A stretch of DNA of 64,000 nt from an uncultured Latescibacterota bacterium (GTDB lineage Bacteria > Latescibacterota > UBA2968). Below, one piece after another: positions 25,759-36,900 of the stretch (within the stretch, counting starts at the first letter, position 1; each line of letters starts with the position of its first letter). The stretch spans positions 5,481,563-5,545,562 of the forward strand of contig OX638329.1 of NCBI GenBank assembly GCA_951812755.1, in the 5' to 3' direction. Under the pieces are notes generated by a model that worked only from the letters and a program-made list of their open reading frames with translations, was not told the origin of the DNA and made no database searches. A program made the position numbers and the translations under genes.

Positions 25759-27045
25759 ATGTCTCCCAAACTCATTCCCCTTATAAAAAACACGGGCCTC
25801 GACATCCATCGGGAAAAATCCGCCGCAACATTCCCCGGCAACCTTCCCTTTCTTCAGCCCGAAGCCATCCGCGAAAACGGCGACTGGGCAAATCTTCCCC
25901 CCGACGCCATAGACTTTGCAATCCGCGCCGCCAAACAAATCGCCGCCGATCCCGACCTCGCGCACATGGCATGGCATGCCCATCGCCTCCTCTTCATCGA
26001 CAAAAGCACTCAGAACTCCGCAACCCGCGACTGGCCCCTCCTCGCGCCCGTACTCGGCAATTACTGCGGTGCCTTTTATCTCCTCATCGCACTCTCGGGC
26101 ATACCGCAACTCCGCACCTTCCACCAATCGCGCAACATACCCGAACACATCACCCGCTTGACTTGCCGTGACACGTACGTCTGGGCGCAGCAATACCACG
26201 ACATCGGCGTTTTCAAAAACGATCGTTTCTTTCACCCCGGCGACCCCGACGCCTGGGGACTATGCACGCGCATCTTACCCTGGCTGCTCGGCCATCTCAA
26301 CGGCGACCTCTATCGCGTAGGGCGCTTGCAATACAAAATTGGCCCCTTTCGCCAGAAAATGCGCGCGTACCGCCATCGCGCCTCTACGCAAATATGTCTC
26401 CTGTGCGAATCCGGATTGGAATTTCGCACCGACGGCAACTTCAATGGCGCGGGCGGACGAGAAGACCCACATACCTGGACATCCGAACTCGTCGAAACCG
26501 CAACCCATATCACCGGCAATCTCATTCACCCCAACGGCCACGCACAACGCCAGCCGGTCAGCCTCTCGCGTTCTCACTGGAATTGCGTCCTCACCGAAGG
26601 TGATTCCATCCTCGAAATTCACATCCCCGAAGACGGACCAATGGCATTTGATCTGTGCGGCGAATCCCTCCGCCAGGTCGCCGAATTCTTCCCCAAACAC
26701 TTCCCCGACCGTCCCTTCAAGGCGATCTGTTGCACATCCTGGTTGCTCGACCCCACATACCAGCACTTACTCGCCAAAAATTCCAACATCGCCCGCTTCC
26801 AGCGCGAATGTTATCTCTTTCCGCTCAACTCACGCAGCAAGCACAGCGGCCTCGACCGCATCTTCGGTCCATACTCCCACGACCTCTCCACAGCCCCACG
26901 CGACAGCAGCATGAGAGCCGCAGTACTCGATCACATAGACAACGGCGGCGCGCTCATCAGCGGCGGCTGCCTCCTCTGGACAGACCACCTCGACAAGTGG
27001 GGCACCCAATTCTACCTCCATCAACACCCCATTCCCCAAAGTTGA
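25759..27045 (+). CDS. Acyltransferase-domain protein (GNAT-like C-terminal domain)
   Basis: A 428-residue protein with two parts: a helical N-terminal domain (CRDTYVWAQQYHD, GHLNGDLYRVGRLQYKIGPF) and a GNAT-like C-terminal domain (DSILEIHIPEDGPMAF, AEFFPKHFPDRPFKAICCTS, WLLDPTYQHLLAKNSNIARF). This is the arrangement annotated as acyltransferase domain-containing protein in actinobacteria and many environmental genomes, presumed to transfer an acyl group to a small molecule. The start is uncertain: the ATG at 25759 has no clear ribosome binding site and a TTG lies at 25741. It shares the plus strand with the isomerase and dehydratase genes that follow, but the link is not proven. Confidence 0.75.
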   Translation: MSPKLIPLIKNTGLDIHREKSAATFPGNLPFLQPEAIRENGDWANLPPDAIDFAIRAAKQIAADPDLAHMAWHAHRLLFIDKSTQNSATRDWPLLAPVLGNYCGAFYLLIALSGIPQLRTFHQSRNIPEHITRLTCRDTYVWAQQYHDIGVFKNDRFFHPGDPDAWGLCTRILPWLLGHLNGDLYRVGRLQYKIGPFRQKMRAYRHRASTQICLLCESGLEFRTDGNFNGAGGREDPHTWTSELVETATHITGNLIHPNGHAQRQPVSLSRSHWNCVLTEGDSILEIHIPEDGPMAFDLCGESLRQVAEFFPKHFPDRPFKAICCTSWLLDPTYQHLLAKNSNIARFQRECYLFPLNSRSKHSGLDRIFGPYSHDLSTAPRDSSMRAAVLDHIDNGGALISGGCLLWTDHLDKWGTQFYLHQHPIPQS

Positions 27046-27076
27046 CATCACCCCAAACGCACATTACCTTTCGCCC

Positions 27077-27238
27077 ATGCCCAACACCCCCGACATCACC
27101 GTACCCGCCGAAGCACTCTCTGGCCGCCTCACATCCGAAAGCATGATCACATCTGGTCTGCTGTGCATCTTTCTCCTCGCCTTCTCGCGCTGGTTCTGGA
27201 AACGCGGCCTTAAAAATTACTCCGGCGCATCGGCATAA
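27077..27238 (+). CDS. Small predicted membrane protein, 53 aa
   Basis: A short frame encoding MPNTPDITVPAEALSGRLTS followed by a single hydrophobic helix (MITSGLLCIFLLAFSRWFW) and the basic end KRGLKNYSGASA. The helix plus RGLKxYSGASA end resembles the last segment of ABC-2 type permeases, so this may be a remnant of such a gene or a genuine single-span protein. No good ribosome binding site is seen. It lies between the acyltransferase and the isomerase genes. Confidence 0.35.
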   Translation: MPNTPDITVPAEALSGRLTSESMITSGLLCIFLLAFSRWFWKRGLKNYSGASA

Positions 27239-27331
27239 TAGCACTCCCCCTGCCCGTTTGACTTTCCAGATTCTATCGGCTATTTTATCCCCTGCTCTCA
27301 ACACCAAACAATACATATAAGGAGTTACAGA

Positions 27332-28990
27332 ATGGCCTACCAACTTCCCGAACTCGCCGAACCCGAAGCACCTGAAAAAAACGAAGTCGTACTCATTGCC
27401 AACGGCGACCTGCGCTTATCTGCCAACCAGATGTGCTGGCCCGCACAAGAAGCAATGGAAACAACCATTATAGCCGCAATCCAACGCGAAGGATGGACAG
27501 TCCGCCGCGGACACCCCTACAAACAAGACCAAGAACACGGCTTTATTGGATCGCAAAAAGAGGGCATGGCCGTCTTCAAAAATATCCATCCCGACGCCTC
27601 CCTCATCGTAGCCGAAGCCGTCTGGCAATACAGCCACCACGTGCTTCACGGCCTGATCTCACACCGCGGCCCCATCCTCACCCTTGCCAACTGGTCTGGA
27701 CAATGGCCCGGCCTCGTCGGCATGCTCAACCTCAACGGCTCCCTCACCAAAGCCGGCGTTGCATACAGCACCCTGTGGAGCCTGGACTTTACTGACGACT
27801 TCTTCAAACGCGGCCTGCGCGAATGGCTCACCAGCGGCAGTGTCACCCACGACACCTCCCATGTACGCGACGCCAACACCTTCCGCCTGCCCGAAGCCGA
27901 AGCCCAACTCGGACAGGCACTGGCCGAACAACTCCAGCGCGAAAAAGCCATTATGGGCGTCTTTGACGAAGGCTGCATGGGCATGTTCAACGCCATCATC
28001 CCCGATCACTTGCTCAATCCCACAGGCGTCTTCAAAGAACGCCTCTCGCAATCTGCTCTCTGGGCAGAAATGCAAACCGTCACAGATGCAGAAGCCAGCG
28101 CTGTTCGCGCCTGGCTCGAGCGCAAGGGCCTCACCTTTGTCACCGGCACAAACGCCACCGATGAACTCACCCACGACCAGATCGCAATGCAATGCAAAAT
28201 GTACATTGCCGCCGTACGCATTGCCGATGACTTTGGTTGCGCCACCATTGGCATTCAATATCAACAGGGCCTCAAAGACCTGTGCCCGGCATCTGATCTG
28301 GTCGAAGGCATTCTCAACAACGCAGATCGCCCCCCGGTCAAAGCACGCGCCAATGGCCAGGTTCTCTACGAAGGCGAGGCACTCCCGCATTTCAACGAAG
28401 TCGATGAATGCGCGGGCCTCGACGGCCTGATTACCAACCGCATCTGGAAAGCACTGGAGCAGCCGCCCGAAAACACCTTGCACGACCTGCGCTGGGGCGA
28501 ACACTATCGGGGAAATGGCATTGACGACTACGTATGGGTCTTTCTCATCTCGGGCGGTGCGCCTCCTGCACACTATATCGACGGCTACAAAGGCACCTCT
28601 TCCGAACGTCAGCCCAGCATGTATTTCCCACTCGGCGGCGGCACTTGCAAAGGCGTGAGCAAACCCGGCGAAATCGTCTGGAGCCGCATCTTCGTCCAAA
28701 ATGACGAACTGCACATGGACATTGGTCGCGGTGGCGTCGTCGAACTCCCACAACGAGAAACCGACCACCGCTGGCGTGCCACCACCCCGCAGTGGCCCAT
28801 TATGCACGCCGTCACCTACGGCATCTCCCGCGACCAGATGATGGCCCGCCACAAAGCCAACCACATCCAGGTCGTTTATGCCGAATCTGCACAGGCCGCC
28901 AACAACGCGCTGGCCGTAAAAATCGCCATGATGCAAGCATTGGGCGTCAAAGTTCATCTATGTGGCAGAAATAACGGATTGGTGGATTAA
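27332..28990 (+). CDS. L-fucose/L-arabinose isomerase-like protein
   Basis: A 552-residue protein related to the L-fucose isomerase family, which interconverts aldoses and ketoses with Mn2+. The Rossmann-like first part contains [20 protein letters not shown] and [20 protein letters not shown] (the latter typical of FucI-like substrate domains), and [19 protein letters not shown] and [18 protein letters not shown] are conserved further on. Its length is between FucI (591) and arabinose isomerases (about 500). It starts after AAGGAG. The next gene, 23 bases downstream, is mannonate dehydratase, so the two likely act on the same deoxy-sugar or uronic-acid pathway. The precise sugar is unknown. 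Confidence 0.8.
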   Translation: MAYQLPELAEPEAPEKNEVVLIANGDLRLSANQMCWPAQEAMETTIIAAIQREGWTVRRGHPYKQDQEHGFIGSQKEGMAVFKNIHPDASLIVAEAVWQYSHHVLHGLISHRGPILTLANWSGQWPGLVGMLNLNGSLTKAGVAYSTLWSLDFTDDFFKRGLREWLTSGSVTHDTSHVRDANTFRLPEAEAQLGQALAEQLQREKAIMGVFDEGCMGMFNAIIPDHLLNPTGVFKERLSQSALWAEMQTVTDAEASAVRAWLERKGLTFVTGTNATDELTHDQIAMQCKMYIAAVRIADDFGCATIGIQYQQGLKDLCPASDLVEGILNNADRPPVKARANGQVLYEGEALPHFNEVDECAGLDGLITNRIWKALEQPPENTLHDLRWGEHYRGNGIDDYVWVFLISGGAPPAHYIDGYKGTSSERQPSMYFPLGGGTCKGVSKPGEIVWSRIFVQNDELHMDIGRGGVVELPQRETDHRWRATTPQWPIMHAVTYGISRDQMMARHKANHIQVVYAESAQAANNALAVKIAMMQALGVKVHLCGRNNGLVD

Positions 28991-29013
28991 CCTTTTTCAA
29001 AGGACCCCTTACT

Positions 29014-29958
29014 ATGAGAATCGCGCTCGTCATCCGCCCGTTCACCGATGAAAACCTCCAGACCGCGCTTCAAATGGACGTAAAAGACGTCGTAACAGTC
29101 TTGTCCAATGCGGGTCCCATCTGGGACTATCTCGCCATCTTGCGCCACAAAAAACGCATTGAAGACCAGGGCTTGCGCTGGTCTGTGGTCGAATCTGTTC
29201 CCATCTCGGACAATATCAAACTGGGCCTTGAAGGTCGCGACCAGGAAATCGACAACTACTGTCAGACCATTCGCAACCTCGGCGCAGCGGGCATTCCCGT
29301 AATGTGCTACAACTGGATGGCTGTCTTTAACTGGATGCGCACCTCAATGACCACCCGCACGCGCGGCAATGCTCTGACCAGCACCTACGACCACAGCGAC
29401 ATGGAAGACGCGCCACCCATCAACGACTATGGCGACATCACCGAAGAGCGCCTCTGGGAAAACCTCGAATACTTCCTCAAAAGAGTTATTCCCGTTGCCG
29501 AAGAAGCCGGTGTCAAACAGGGCCTGCACCCCGACGACCCACCCCTCTCGCCCATTCGCGGCGTTGCCCGCATCATCACCAGCCCCGAAGCATACAATCG
29601 CGTCATCTCTTTTATCCCCAGCGAATACAATGGCCTCACCTATTGCCAGGGCAACTTCAAAGCCATGGGCGCCGATATTCCAGCCACCATTCACCACTTC
29701 AAAGACCACATTCACTTCGCCCACTTCCGCGACCTCCACGGCCAGGTACCCACCTTCTCCGAGTCCTTTCACGACGACGGCGACACCGACATGGCAGAAG
29801 CGATTCGCGCGTACAAAGCAATCGGATTTAAGGGCGTCATCCGCCCCGATCACACGCCCACTTTTGCGATAGATCAGGAAGATACAGGAGGATACAACTT
29901 CCTCGGACGGCTCTATGCGGTTGGGTATATGCGTGGGTTAATACATGGGACGGAGTAA
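29014..29958 (+). CDS. uxuA: Mannonate dehydratase (UxuA family)
   Basis: A 314-residue TIM-barrel protein of the UxuA family, which dehydrates D-mannonate to 2-keto-3-deoxygluconate in glucuronate breakdown. Conserved parts visible are VMCYNWMAVFNWMRT, AGVKQGLHPDDPPLSP, ITSPEAYNRVISF, NGLTYCQGNF and VIRPDHTPTF, which contain the metal-binding His/Cys/Asp set. It is about 80 residues shorter than E. coli UxuA (394), as in many environmental members. It follows the fucose-isomerase-like gene by 23 bases and ends before a strong bidirectional terminator. Confidence 0.92.
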   Translation: MRIALVIRPFTDENLQTALQMDVKDVVTVLSNAGPIWDYLAILRHKKRIEDQGLRWSVVESVPISDNIKLGLEGRDQEIDNYCQTIRNLGAAGIPVMCYNWMAVFNWMRTSMTTRTRGNALTSTYDHSDMEDAPPINDYGDITEERLWENLEYFLKRVIPVAEEAGVKQGLHPDDPPLSPIRGVARIITSPEAYNRVISFIPSEYNGLTYCQGNFKAMGADIPATIHHFKDHIHFAHFRDLHGQVPTFSESFHDDGDTDMAEAIRAYKAIGFKGVIRPDHTPTFAIDQEDTGGYNFLGRLYAVGYMRGLIHGTE

Positions 29959-29980
29959 AAATCCAAAAATCCAAAACAAA

Positions 29981-30012
29981 AAAAGGCTGCGATCTTACGA
30001 CCGCAGCCTTTT
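29981..30012. terminator. Bidirectional intrinsic terminator
   Basis: AAAAGGCTGCG (29981-29991) pairs perfectly with CGCAGCCTTTT (30002-30012), with a 10-base loop. The stem is flanked by A on the left and T on the right, so it can stop transcripts from both sides. It separates the plus-strand uxuA gene from the minus-strand PorV-like gene, which converge here. Confidence 0.92.
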
Positions 30013-30034
30013 GTGTAGCTAATGGGAAAGCTTC

Positions 30035-31051
30035 TTAGAAGCCGATGCCAACAGAGATGCGAATGGGATATTCATCAAGTGCCTCGGCCCTTGAATACGA
30101 TACATCCACACCCATACTCTGATCGCCCAACTTCTGACGCAAGCCTGCACCCACTGTCCAAGACTCGGAGTCATAACCGATCTTGTAACCACCACGCAAC
30201 GCCAGCATGTTCTGTATCCATGCTTCCGCGCCAAAGTGATACCGGTTCACCGAATCCGTGAAGAACATCTGTTCAATAGCCACTGTCAAAGACAGAGGAT
30301 CGCCCAGATTGCCATAGACTTCAGCAGCACCCGACAGATTGAACACCATCGGGAAACGCGCTTTCTGACCAATCACGTCCTGGTCGCCTCCGAGGTTGCG
30401 GAGCGACATACCCAGACGCGTGGAATGGAAGCCCGTGTAAAAGAGCGTGCCAAAATCTATATCATACGAGGAATACGACTGCAAATCCAGGTCTTCCTGT
30501 ACCCAGCGCAAATTACCACCTACACTCAATTTATCGGTCACTTGCTTGGCAATGGTCAGGCCAACAGCCATATCGCCTGCTGTGGCCATGCGACCCGTGC
30601 CTCCGGGTTGAGAGGACGTGGTCTCTTCAAATTCATCTGTGGTAAAATACGCAAAGTTGACTGCAAAGGTCGCCACATTCGTCTTGGCACCAATGGCAAA
30701 CGTGCCCATTGAAGACCCCACAATCCACTTCAGATAAGAAGCTGTCAGCGCGTAGCGCTCAATCTGCGTCGCCCCAGCAGGGTTGTAAAACACAGCCGAC
30801 AGATCATTGCCAACAGACGAATACGCATCGCCCATACCTGCTGAGCGCGCATTGCCCGTCAGCTTTAAGAAACCATAAGACGTGGTCGTAACGCGAGCAT
30901 ACTTAATCAAATCTGTTTCAGGGGGAATCCGCGTCCTATCCACGGGAAAAGGTCCTAATGAATCCTGGGTCGGCCGCTCCTCCTGAGCCTGTGCATACAT
31001 CGGCAGGGCAAGCGCAACAGCCAGACCGAAGAGCAGTGCTTTTTTCAACAT
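30035..31051 (-). CDS. PorV/PorQ-family outer-membrane protein
   Basis: A 338-residue protein with a signal peptide (MLKKALLFGLAVALALPMYA, cleaved near AQA). The family signature GNARSAGMGDAYSSVGNDLS, then AVFYNPAGATQIE, is clear; this is the FadL-like barrel family of PorV, the type IX secretion shuttle, and PorQ. The chain ends in a C-terminal Phe (ISVGIGF), as BAM substrates do. It follows, on the same strand, a large secreted protein with a T9SS-like C-terminal domain, which suggests the two work together in export or surface anchoring. A good AGGAGAAAGACA precedes the start. Confidence 0.9.
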   Translation of the reverse strand: MLKKALLFGLAVALALPMYAQAQEERPTQDSLGPFPVDRTRIPPETDLIKYARVTTTSYGFLKLTGNARSAGMGDAYSSVGNDLSAVFYNPAGATQIERYALTASYLKWIVGSSMGTFAIGAKTNVATFAVNFAYFTTDEFEETTSSQPGGTGRMATAGDMAVGLTIAKQVTDKLSVGGNLRWVQEDLDLQSYSSYDIDFGTLFYTGFHSTRLGMSLRNLGGDQDVIGQKARFPMVFNLSGAAEVYGNLGDPLSLTVAIEQMFFTDSVNRYHFGAEAWIQNMLALRGGYKIGYDSESWTVGAGLRQKLGDQSMGVDVSYSRAEALDEYPIRISVGIGF

Positions 31052-31087
31052 TGTCTTTCTCCTTTTTTATGTCTGACGCTTCGCGCC

Positions 31088-33745
31088 TTACTTGATGATC
31101 ACGAAAGTGCCGGTCTGCGTTATGCCTTCTGAACCCGGCATCAGAGATGTGACCTTCCAGAAATATATGCCCGGGAACATCGCCTCACCAAAGTTAGACG
31201 GACGATTCTCGGCAAGCTGGATATAAGTCACTTCGCCCTTCAGTGGATCCTGGTTGTAGAATGTCCAGATCCGCTGACCCGTCACATCGTAAAGGTCGAT
31301 CTGACAGCGACCCGGCAGATTCGTAAACCGCATATTCTGCTGACGGTTGTACGTATGCAAATCGCTATCCACCTTGAACGGATTGGGAACCACGCGAACC
31401 TGCTCTTCGAGGCGATCAAACACTGCTGCACCTGGAACAACGGGAACAATGCCCGAGCGAGAACCATACACAGCACCCAAAGAGGTGTTCTGCGCGGCTT
31501 CCAGGACCGGTATGTCGCTGTGATGGACCCAGTCATCGTGACCAGAGTCATACATACGCACACTGTACCAGTTGGGGAAGCCAGCATTCGTGCCTTGATC
31601 GTCAAACAGGTACGTGCCGGGAATTTCAGGACCAGCAGCGGGATCGATAGCACCATGCACACCGGGATCGACGTACTGATTGGTCGTTAGCGGAATACCC
31701 GTTGGCCAGGAACCGCTCTTAACCGTTGTCCACGTACGAGAAGGATCATACGAGACACCCGTGGGCAAATTGCCTGCACGCGCATCTTCGAATGAAAACT
31801 CGGTCACATACTCCCACTCACCCTGATATTCCACATTGGAGCGATAGATGCGATACCCGCGCAAGTCCTGTGCCTCGGCGCCAGAATAATCTGGATCCAT
31901 CGCTTCTTCGCCAAAGACACTCCATCGAATCTGCGTCTTGCCCTGAAGGTTGGAATCCCATGCTACCTTTGTATTCGGCGGCTGGTTGGGAAGATCATAA
32001 CCCCAGTTGTACCACTGAATGGCATTTTGAAAGTGATCGAACATCACATCTTCACCGAGGGGAATCTCGGGCTGGCGATCCGCCAAATCCGTAGGCTCAG
32101 ACCCCCTGCCACCGTAGTGGTTCATCCACCCCATGTTGAAGGGCTGCGCATATTTCTTATAATCCGAATACTTGGCGTGATCAGCCGCCAAACCCACCAC
32201 ATAGGCGACCACCACTTTGGCCTTCTCACCTGGTGCCAGCGTGTAAGGTCCATAAGAAACCAGCGTGGTATAATGCCCGGGCGTTTCATTTTCAGCGGTA
32301 TAACCACCATTGGCAACCGCGTCGTAAATCTGAGCATCTCCCGCACGGTCTGGCGAGGGATAGTCAAAGTCATTCTTTGAGCGATAGCCGTGGAAGAGCA
32401 CCGAAGCGGGCTGCTGCATGCTCTCATCGTGCCCTGTGGCCGGATTGTCCTGCGGTGCCACATACATCTCATCATCCACGCCGCCATAGCGCATAAACGG
32501 CGGGAAGGCATCCACAGTGCCCAGGCCAAAATACTGACCGTGCTGAATCATGCCCTCGCGCACCCAGGTCTGCTCGCGGGTATAGCGCTCGCGGGCGATC
32601 GCATAGCGATAGGGATCGCCGAGGTCATTGATCAGATTGGAAATGTGATCGGAGTCCCCATCGTGGTAATACGTCATAAAATGACCGTCATTGGCCAAAT
32701 CGACACCCCGCTGCAAACCAGCAGATCTACCCAGAGCAGAGGTGTAATCCCCACGGCTGACGCCGTTGAGGTAATTGGCTGCCAATGTATTGCGATAATA
32801 ATCATCGCGCGTGTAGTCGCGCGGATGATTCCACGATGTTGACCGCCAGCCAGAAGCCTGGCCCGCGTGGAATCGGTTGGCAAAGGTGATATAAACACCT
32901 TCAGCCGTCGAACCCGAATTGTTCACCACTTCGTTGTCAACGACAAAATACTCATCGTGAGCCGGATGCGCCGTTGAAAACCACTTGCGCGTCCATTCCA
33001 GACCCGTGGCGGAAGAACCACCTTCTTGAATACCGATCATCTCGGGGAAATCATCTTCGGACAGTGATTCTACCCAGGAAGGCGCACTGTACTGCGGCAG
33101 TTCCCCAGAACCAATGCGATTGGCAAAAGGCACATTGCTGTTGTAGCGACCAAAACGGAAGTTCCAGACCACAACAGCCCTATTCGTCCCGGGCGATGCA
33201 TTGGAAATACCGTGGGCTGCGGGCCACCAGTTGGTTCGGCGGTCTGCAACCGTAGATCCCGCGATATTGGGCGCATCCGCACCACTATCTCTGCGAATCG
33301 CCATCGCCCAGTTTCCATCTTCTACAACGCCTACATAGGCTTCGGGCATCTGCGTCATATCGTGGGGGAGACCTATCAGGTCTGAAGAAGTAATACGCGG
33401 ACCAGCATACGTACCGTGTGGGCTGCCACCTGTATTGGAAAGCACCCAGAAGCCTTCTCCACCTGTATTCGACTTGGCATTCCAGCCTTCGCGCTCAGAA
33501 CCGCCCGAATACACCTTGATATTGCGGCCCTGAGGATACGAAAACGAAGACTGTGCCAACTTTGTCTCGTTGTCTTTTTTTCCCGTCATGCCCGGGTTGT
33601 GAAGCGTGTGACCGATCTGACCCCGGGACATCGAGATTCTGGCATTGCCGGGCCATTGAGCCTGAGCCTGTGTGACCAGACCCGCCAAGCACATGCCAAC
33701 TCCGGCGAAAAATCCGGAAGCGTAGAACCATAGCTTTTTGGACAT
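31088..33745 (-). CDS. Large secreted protein with FlgD-like/T9SS-type C-terminal domain
   Basis: An 885-residue exported protein. The signal peptide is MSKKLWFYASGFFAGVGMCL to TQAQAQ. The C-terminus holds a fibronectin-type stretch (LRGYRIYRSNVEYQGEWEYV) and a FlgD-like Ig domain: VVPNPFKVDSD, LPGRCQIDLYDVTGQRIWTF, FPGIYFWKVTS and GTFVIIK. This is the end used for export or surface attachment in T9SS-like systems of the FCB group. The middle has no enzymatic motif I recognise. It is encoded between the TonB receptor and the PorV-like protein, so it is probably the surface partner of that receptor. Confidence 0.78.
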   Translation of the reverse strand: MSKKLWFYASGFFAGVGMCLAGLVTQAQAQWPGNARISMSRGQIGHTLHNPGMTGKKDNETKLAQSSFSYPQGRNIKVYSGGSEREGWNAKSNTGGEGFWVLSNTGGSPHGTYAGPRITSSDLIGLPHDMTQMPEAYVGVVEDGNWAMAIRRDSGADAPNIAGSTVADRRTNWWPAAHGISNASPGTNRAVVVWNFRFGRYNSNVPFANRIGSGELPQYSAPSWVESLSEDDFPEMIGIQEGGSSATGLEWTRKWFSTAHPAHDEYFVVDNEVVNNSGSTAEGVYITFANRFHAGQASGWRSTSWNHPRDYTRDDYYRNTLAANYLNGVSRGDYTSALGRSAGLQRGVDLANDGHFMTYYHDGDSDHISNLINDLGDPYRYAIARERYTREQTWVREGMIQHGQYFGLGTVDAFPPFMRYGGVDDEMYVAPQDNPATGHDESMQQPASVLFHGYRSKNDFDYPSPDRAGDAQIYDAVANGGYTAENETPGHYTTLVSYGPYTLAPGEKAKVVVAYVVGLAADHAKYSDYKKYAQPFNMGWMNHYGGRGSEPTDLADRQPEIPLGEDVMFDHFQNAIQWYNWGYDLPNQPPNTKVAWDSNLQGKTQIRWSVFGEEAMDPDYSGAEAQDLRGYRIYRSNVEYQGEWEYVTEFSFEDARAGNLPTGVSYDPSRTWTTVKSGSWPTGIPLTTNQYVDPGVHGAIDPAAGPEIPGTYLFDDQGTNAGFPNWYSVRMYDSGHDDWVHHSDIPVLEAAQNTSLGAVYGSRSGIVPVVPGAAVFDRLEEQVRVVPNPFKVDSDLHTYNRQQNMRFTNLPGRCQIDLYDVTGQRIWTFYNQDPLKGEVTYIQLAENRPSNFGEAMFPGIYFWKVTSLMPGSEGITQTGTFVIIK

Positions 33746-33861
33746 GGATACTGCTCCTCTATGGAGTGATTGATGACATCTTTACTACTTGCGATCTACT
33801 GCGTTTACCCCGGCGACTTCAAGCGAAAATGTTGACCATCCCCCCTTTCTACGTGAAGCCG

Positions 33862-33889
33862 GTAGTGTGCAGGCGCCCCTGCACACTAC
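33862..33889. terminator. Perfect 12-bp hairpin between receptor and secreted-protein genes
   Basis: GTAGTGTGCAGG (33862-33873) pairs with CCTGCACACTAC (33878-33889) around a 4-base loop. There is no adjacent T tract on either strand, so it may be an mRNA-stabilising or processing hairpin rather than a terminator, or a single copy of a repeat. It lies in the 244-base gap between two minus-strand genes. Confidence 0.5.
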
Positions 33890-33956
33890 TCAAGGTTCTT
33901 TTAATCTGTCATTATAAAATAAACTAACATTGGGAATCAAAAGTTCCCGTTTTTTA

Positions 33957-33982
33957 GAAAGGGCGCGAAAAACCGCGCCCTT
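33957..33982 (-). terminator. Hairpin after the TonB receptor gene
   Basis: AAGGGCGCG (33959-33967) pairs with CGCGCCCTT (33974-33982), loop of six, just after the receptor stop. On the minus strand the tail is TCTAAAAAA rather than a T run, so termination would be weak and some readthrough into the next gene is expected. Confidence 0.6.
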
Positions 33983-33989
33983 CCGCGAT

Positions 33990-36900
33990 CTACCACTTAA
34001 TGCGCAAGCTGAAATTCATCTCGCGCGGAGAATCCCAATAGTTGCCGATATCGTTGATTTCCGGTGCTTGCAGACCCAGCGCAAGAATATCGACATTGGT
34101 AGGCTCTAAGCCCATGATCCCATACTTCTGATAGCGATCGGAATCCCAATCTTCCGGAACCCCGCCAAGGGCATTCTGGCGCCAGTCCTTCTGATTGAAC
34201 AAATTGTAGATCTCCACAGCCACGGTTATGTTCACGCCCGACATCTTGCCAAATACCTTCTCGGCATTGAAGTCTGCACGCGTATGCAGGGGACCCTGAC
34301 GGAATCCCTGAATACCACCCGTGCTATACGTAAACCTGTTACCCGCGTAAAGGCGATACACCAGATTGGCGCGAATACTGCCCAGTGCTCTACCGCCAAA
34401 AGGACCGTAGTTAGATGGCGTCGCAAATAAGAACGTAATCGAACCAAAACTGCGCCGGTCGGCGGTCAGCGGAGCACGCTCGCCAGATTCCTGGTTGTGC
34501 GCCACCGCCAGCGTACCTTCGCCACTTCCCGGATTGCCGGGATGGTTGCCCGCGCGTTCCCAGAATTCCCTGTCTCCATCGTCGTAATGGCCCAGGCTCG
34601 TGCGGGCTTCATCGGCAATAAACTGCGCGCCTTCTGACGAATAGTGAGAATACCACGGAATCCACGACCACGCACCACCGGTGCCGGTGAAATTCACTAT
34701 TCTGGTATGTTGAGTCCGCAAATACTGATTCGCCTGTCTTCCATACTGGATGACATAGTGATCCTCGGGTAACCCTTCGCGACGCGCTTTTTCCTGCAAT
34801 GACACGGGCGACTCTGCACCTGTCGTGGGATCGACATCCCAGGTGTTAAAGTAGTACCCACTGGCTACGAACTGAGAGTCGGGCCATACATCGCGGCGGT
34901 GCGCGCTATTGCGCCCTCCGTCTGCCCACTGCAGGTTGTAGCCCACATTGAACGAGAACATGTTCGAGAATTTCTTGCGCAAATTGATCTCAAAACCGCG
35001 AACATCGCGCCAGTTGCCCGGTCCATGGCCTTGAATACCCGTCACATACTGATGACCTCCTGGATCAATCCACTGCTGTGAGGCGTTTCTGATCTCATTG
35101 CCCGACGCCTTGTAATAAGTCGTCAGACCGAGCACATAATCACCCACAAAGTTCCAGTCTAAGCCCACTTCAAAAGAAGTGGTTTCTTCGGGAGGCAAAT
35201 ACGGAGTGCCGTGCCGTGAGCCAGAATCATTGAACTCGTTGAACTGCTCACCGGGATCAATCGCGCCATTGCCATTCAGATCCCTATCCACGGCTTCATT
35301 GGACGTAAACTGGTTCTGGAACATTTGGCTGAGAGCCGGGCGCTGCGTAAACCGACCGTAGAAAAAGCGCACGAGGCTCTTTTCCGTAATCGGGTGCGAC
35401 ACGCCAACGCGAGGCTGGAATGCTTTAATCGTGGGTCCCTTAGTTGTGGGAATATAGGCGGAACGCGTCATGCCAGTCCAGGGAGCCTTAGCACCGTACC
35501 AGGCATCGGAGTCTTTGATATAGGTATTCGGGAAGAAAAGCTCGCCCCTTATGCCCGCATTCACGATCATTCCCTCAAACTCGATCTTGTCCTGAATATA
35601 GACACCAAAGTCAAGGGGATTGAGGCCCACATTGTTCCCACTGGGCCAGAATGCCGTATCTGTATAATTCTTGGAGAACCAAGTAAGGGTACGGTGCGTG
35701 GGACCATTAGACCACCAACGCTGATACCAGTTGTTGTAGCGAATCACTTCCACGCCGGCTTTCACAAAGTTCTGCTTGTTCACCTGACTGGAAAGATCTG
35801 CCTTAAAGCTCAACCGTTTGTAACTCGACAGGGTCCAGTTGGACACTTCGCGGTAAATCGTGTAGTGACCTGCCGCATCTCTCACGCTGGAAGACGTCAG
35901 AACTTCATCCACGACAGAGTGGGGATGAAAACCCGTTGTGTCGCGGTCCGTCGTCGAATAGGCCAGATTCACTTCGTAGAAGGTCTTGGGAGACAGAGAA
36001 TGCGTCACAGCGCCGTAAAACAACGCATCTGTGGCAATGTAGTTACCCGTTGGATCTACGACGTGTAAAAAGATATTTTTTCCAGCGTTGCGCAAATCCA
36101 ACCTGCCGCCTTCGCTTGGGCCGCTAGAGGTCCCTTCCCTCCTATTGTAAATCCCCCCTGCTCGCAACTTCAAGCTGGGAGAGGCAGAAAACGTCAACTT
36201 CCCTGTATTCCGCGTATTTGGGGGCGTCGTCAAATTGGCATTCAACAATGCCGACGGCTCTTTGCGCCAGACCGTGCTGGCAAAAAATGTCATGTCCTGA
36301 CTCAGTGGACCCGCGATATTGCCATCGATGCGATGTCCCATTTTGCCCGTGTAGTCCAGACGCTTGTGCGCCTGCACGATGTCATTGGCACCATCGCCAT
36401 CCAGATCAGCGGGGATCTCGATCTGCTCTGCAACCCAGGCGGGATTATCCCACTGGTTGCTACCCCGGTGCATGGGCGAATCGTACACATTCGCACCCCA
36501 GTGCTTCTGTCCGGCAGGTGTGAATCGATAATCCAGCATACCGCTGTATGATGAACCACCATCGCGCGTCACCATCGAAACCACACCACCCTGGGCATTG
36601 CCATACTCGGCGTTGTAACCGCCCGTAATCACCTGGAGTTCCTGAACCGCACTCTTGTTCAGGCCTCGCCCAATACCCGAGCGAGCACTCGAAGCAATGC
36701 GAACGCCATCCACGATGTATGCCACATGGTCGGGGTCGCCGCCGCGGATCTGAATCTCATTACCATCGGCATCGATTGAAACACCAGCCTGAAGCTCGAT
36801 GAACTCACCCATATCGCGCACGATGGGCACGGCTTCCAATTCCTCGGCACTCATAATGTACTTACTCGTCGTCTTATCTGGCTCAACGGGCGGGCGCTCT

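Noticed and set aside
27659-28957. 432-codon minus-strand ORF opposite the fucose-isomerase-like gene
   Set aside because: Shadow ORF caused by codon bias; the plus strand has clear family motifs and a ribosome binding site.
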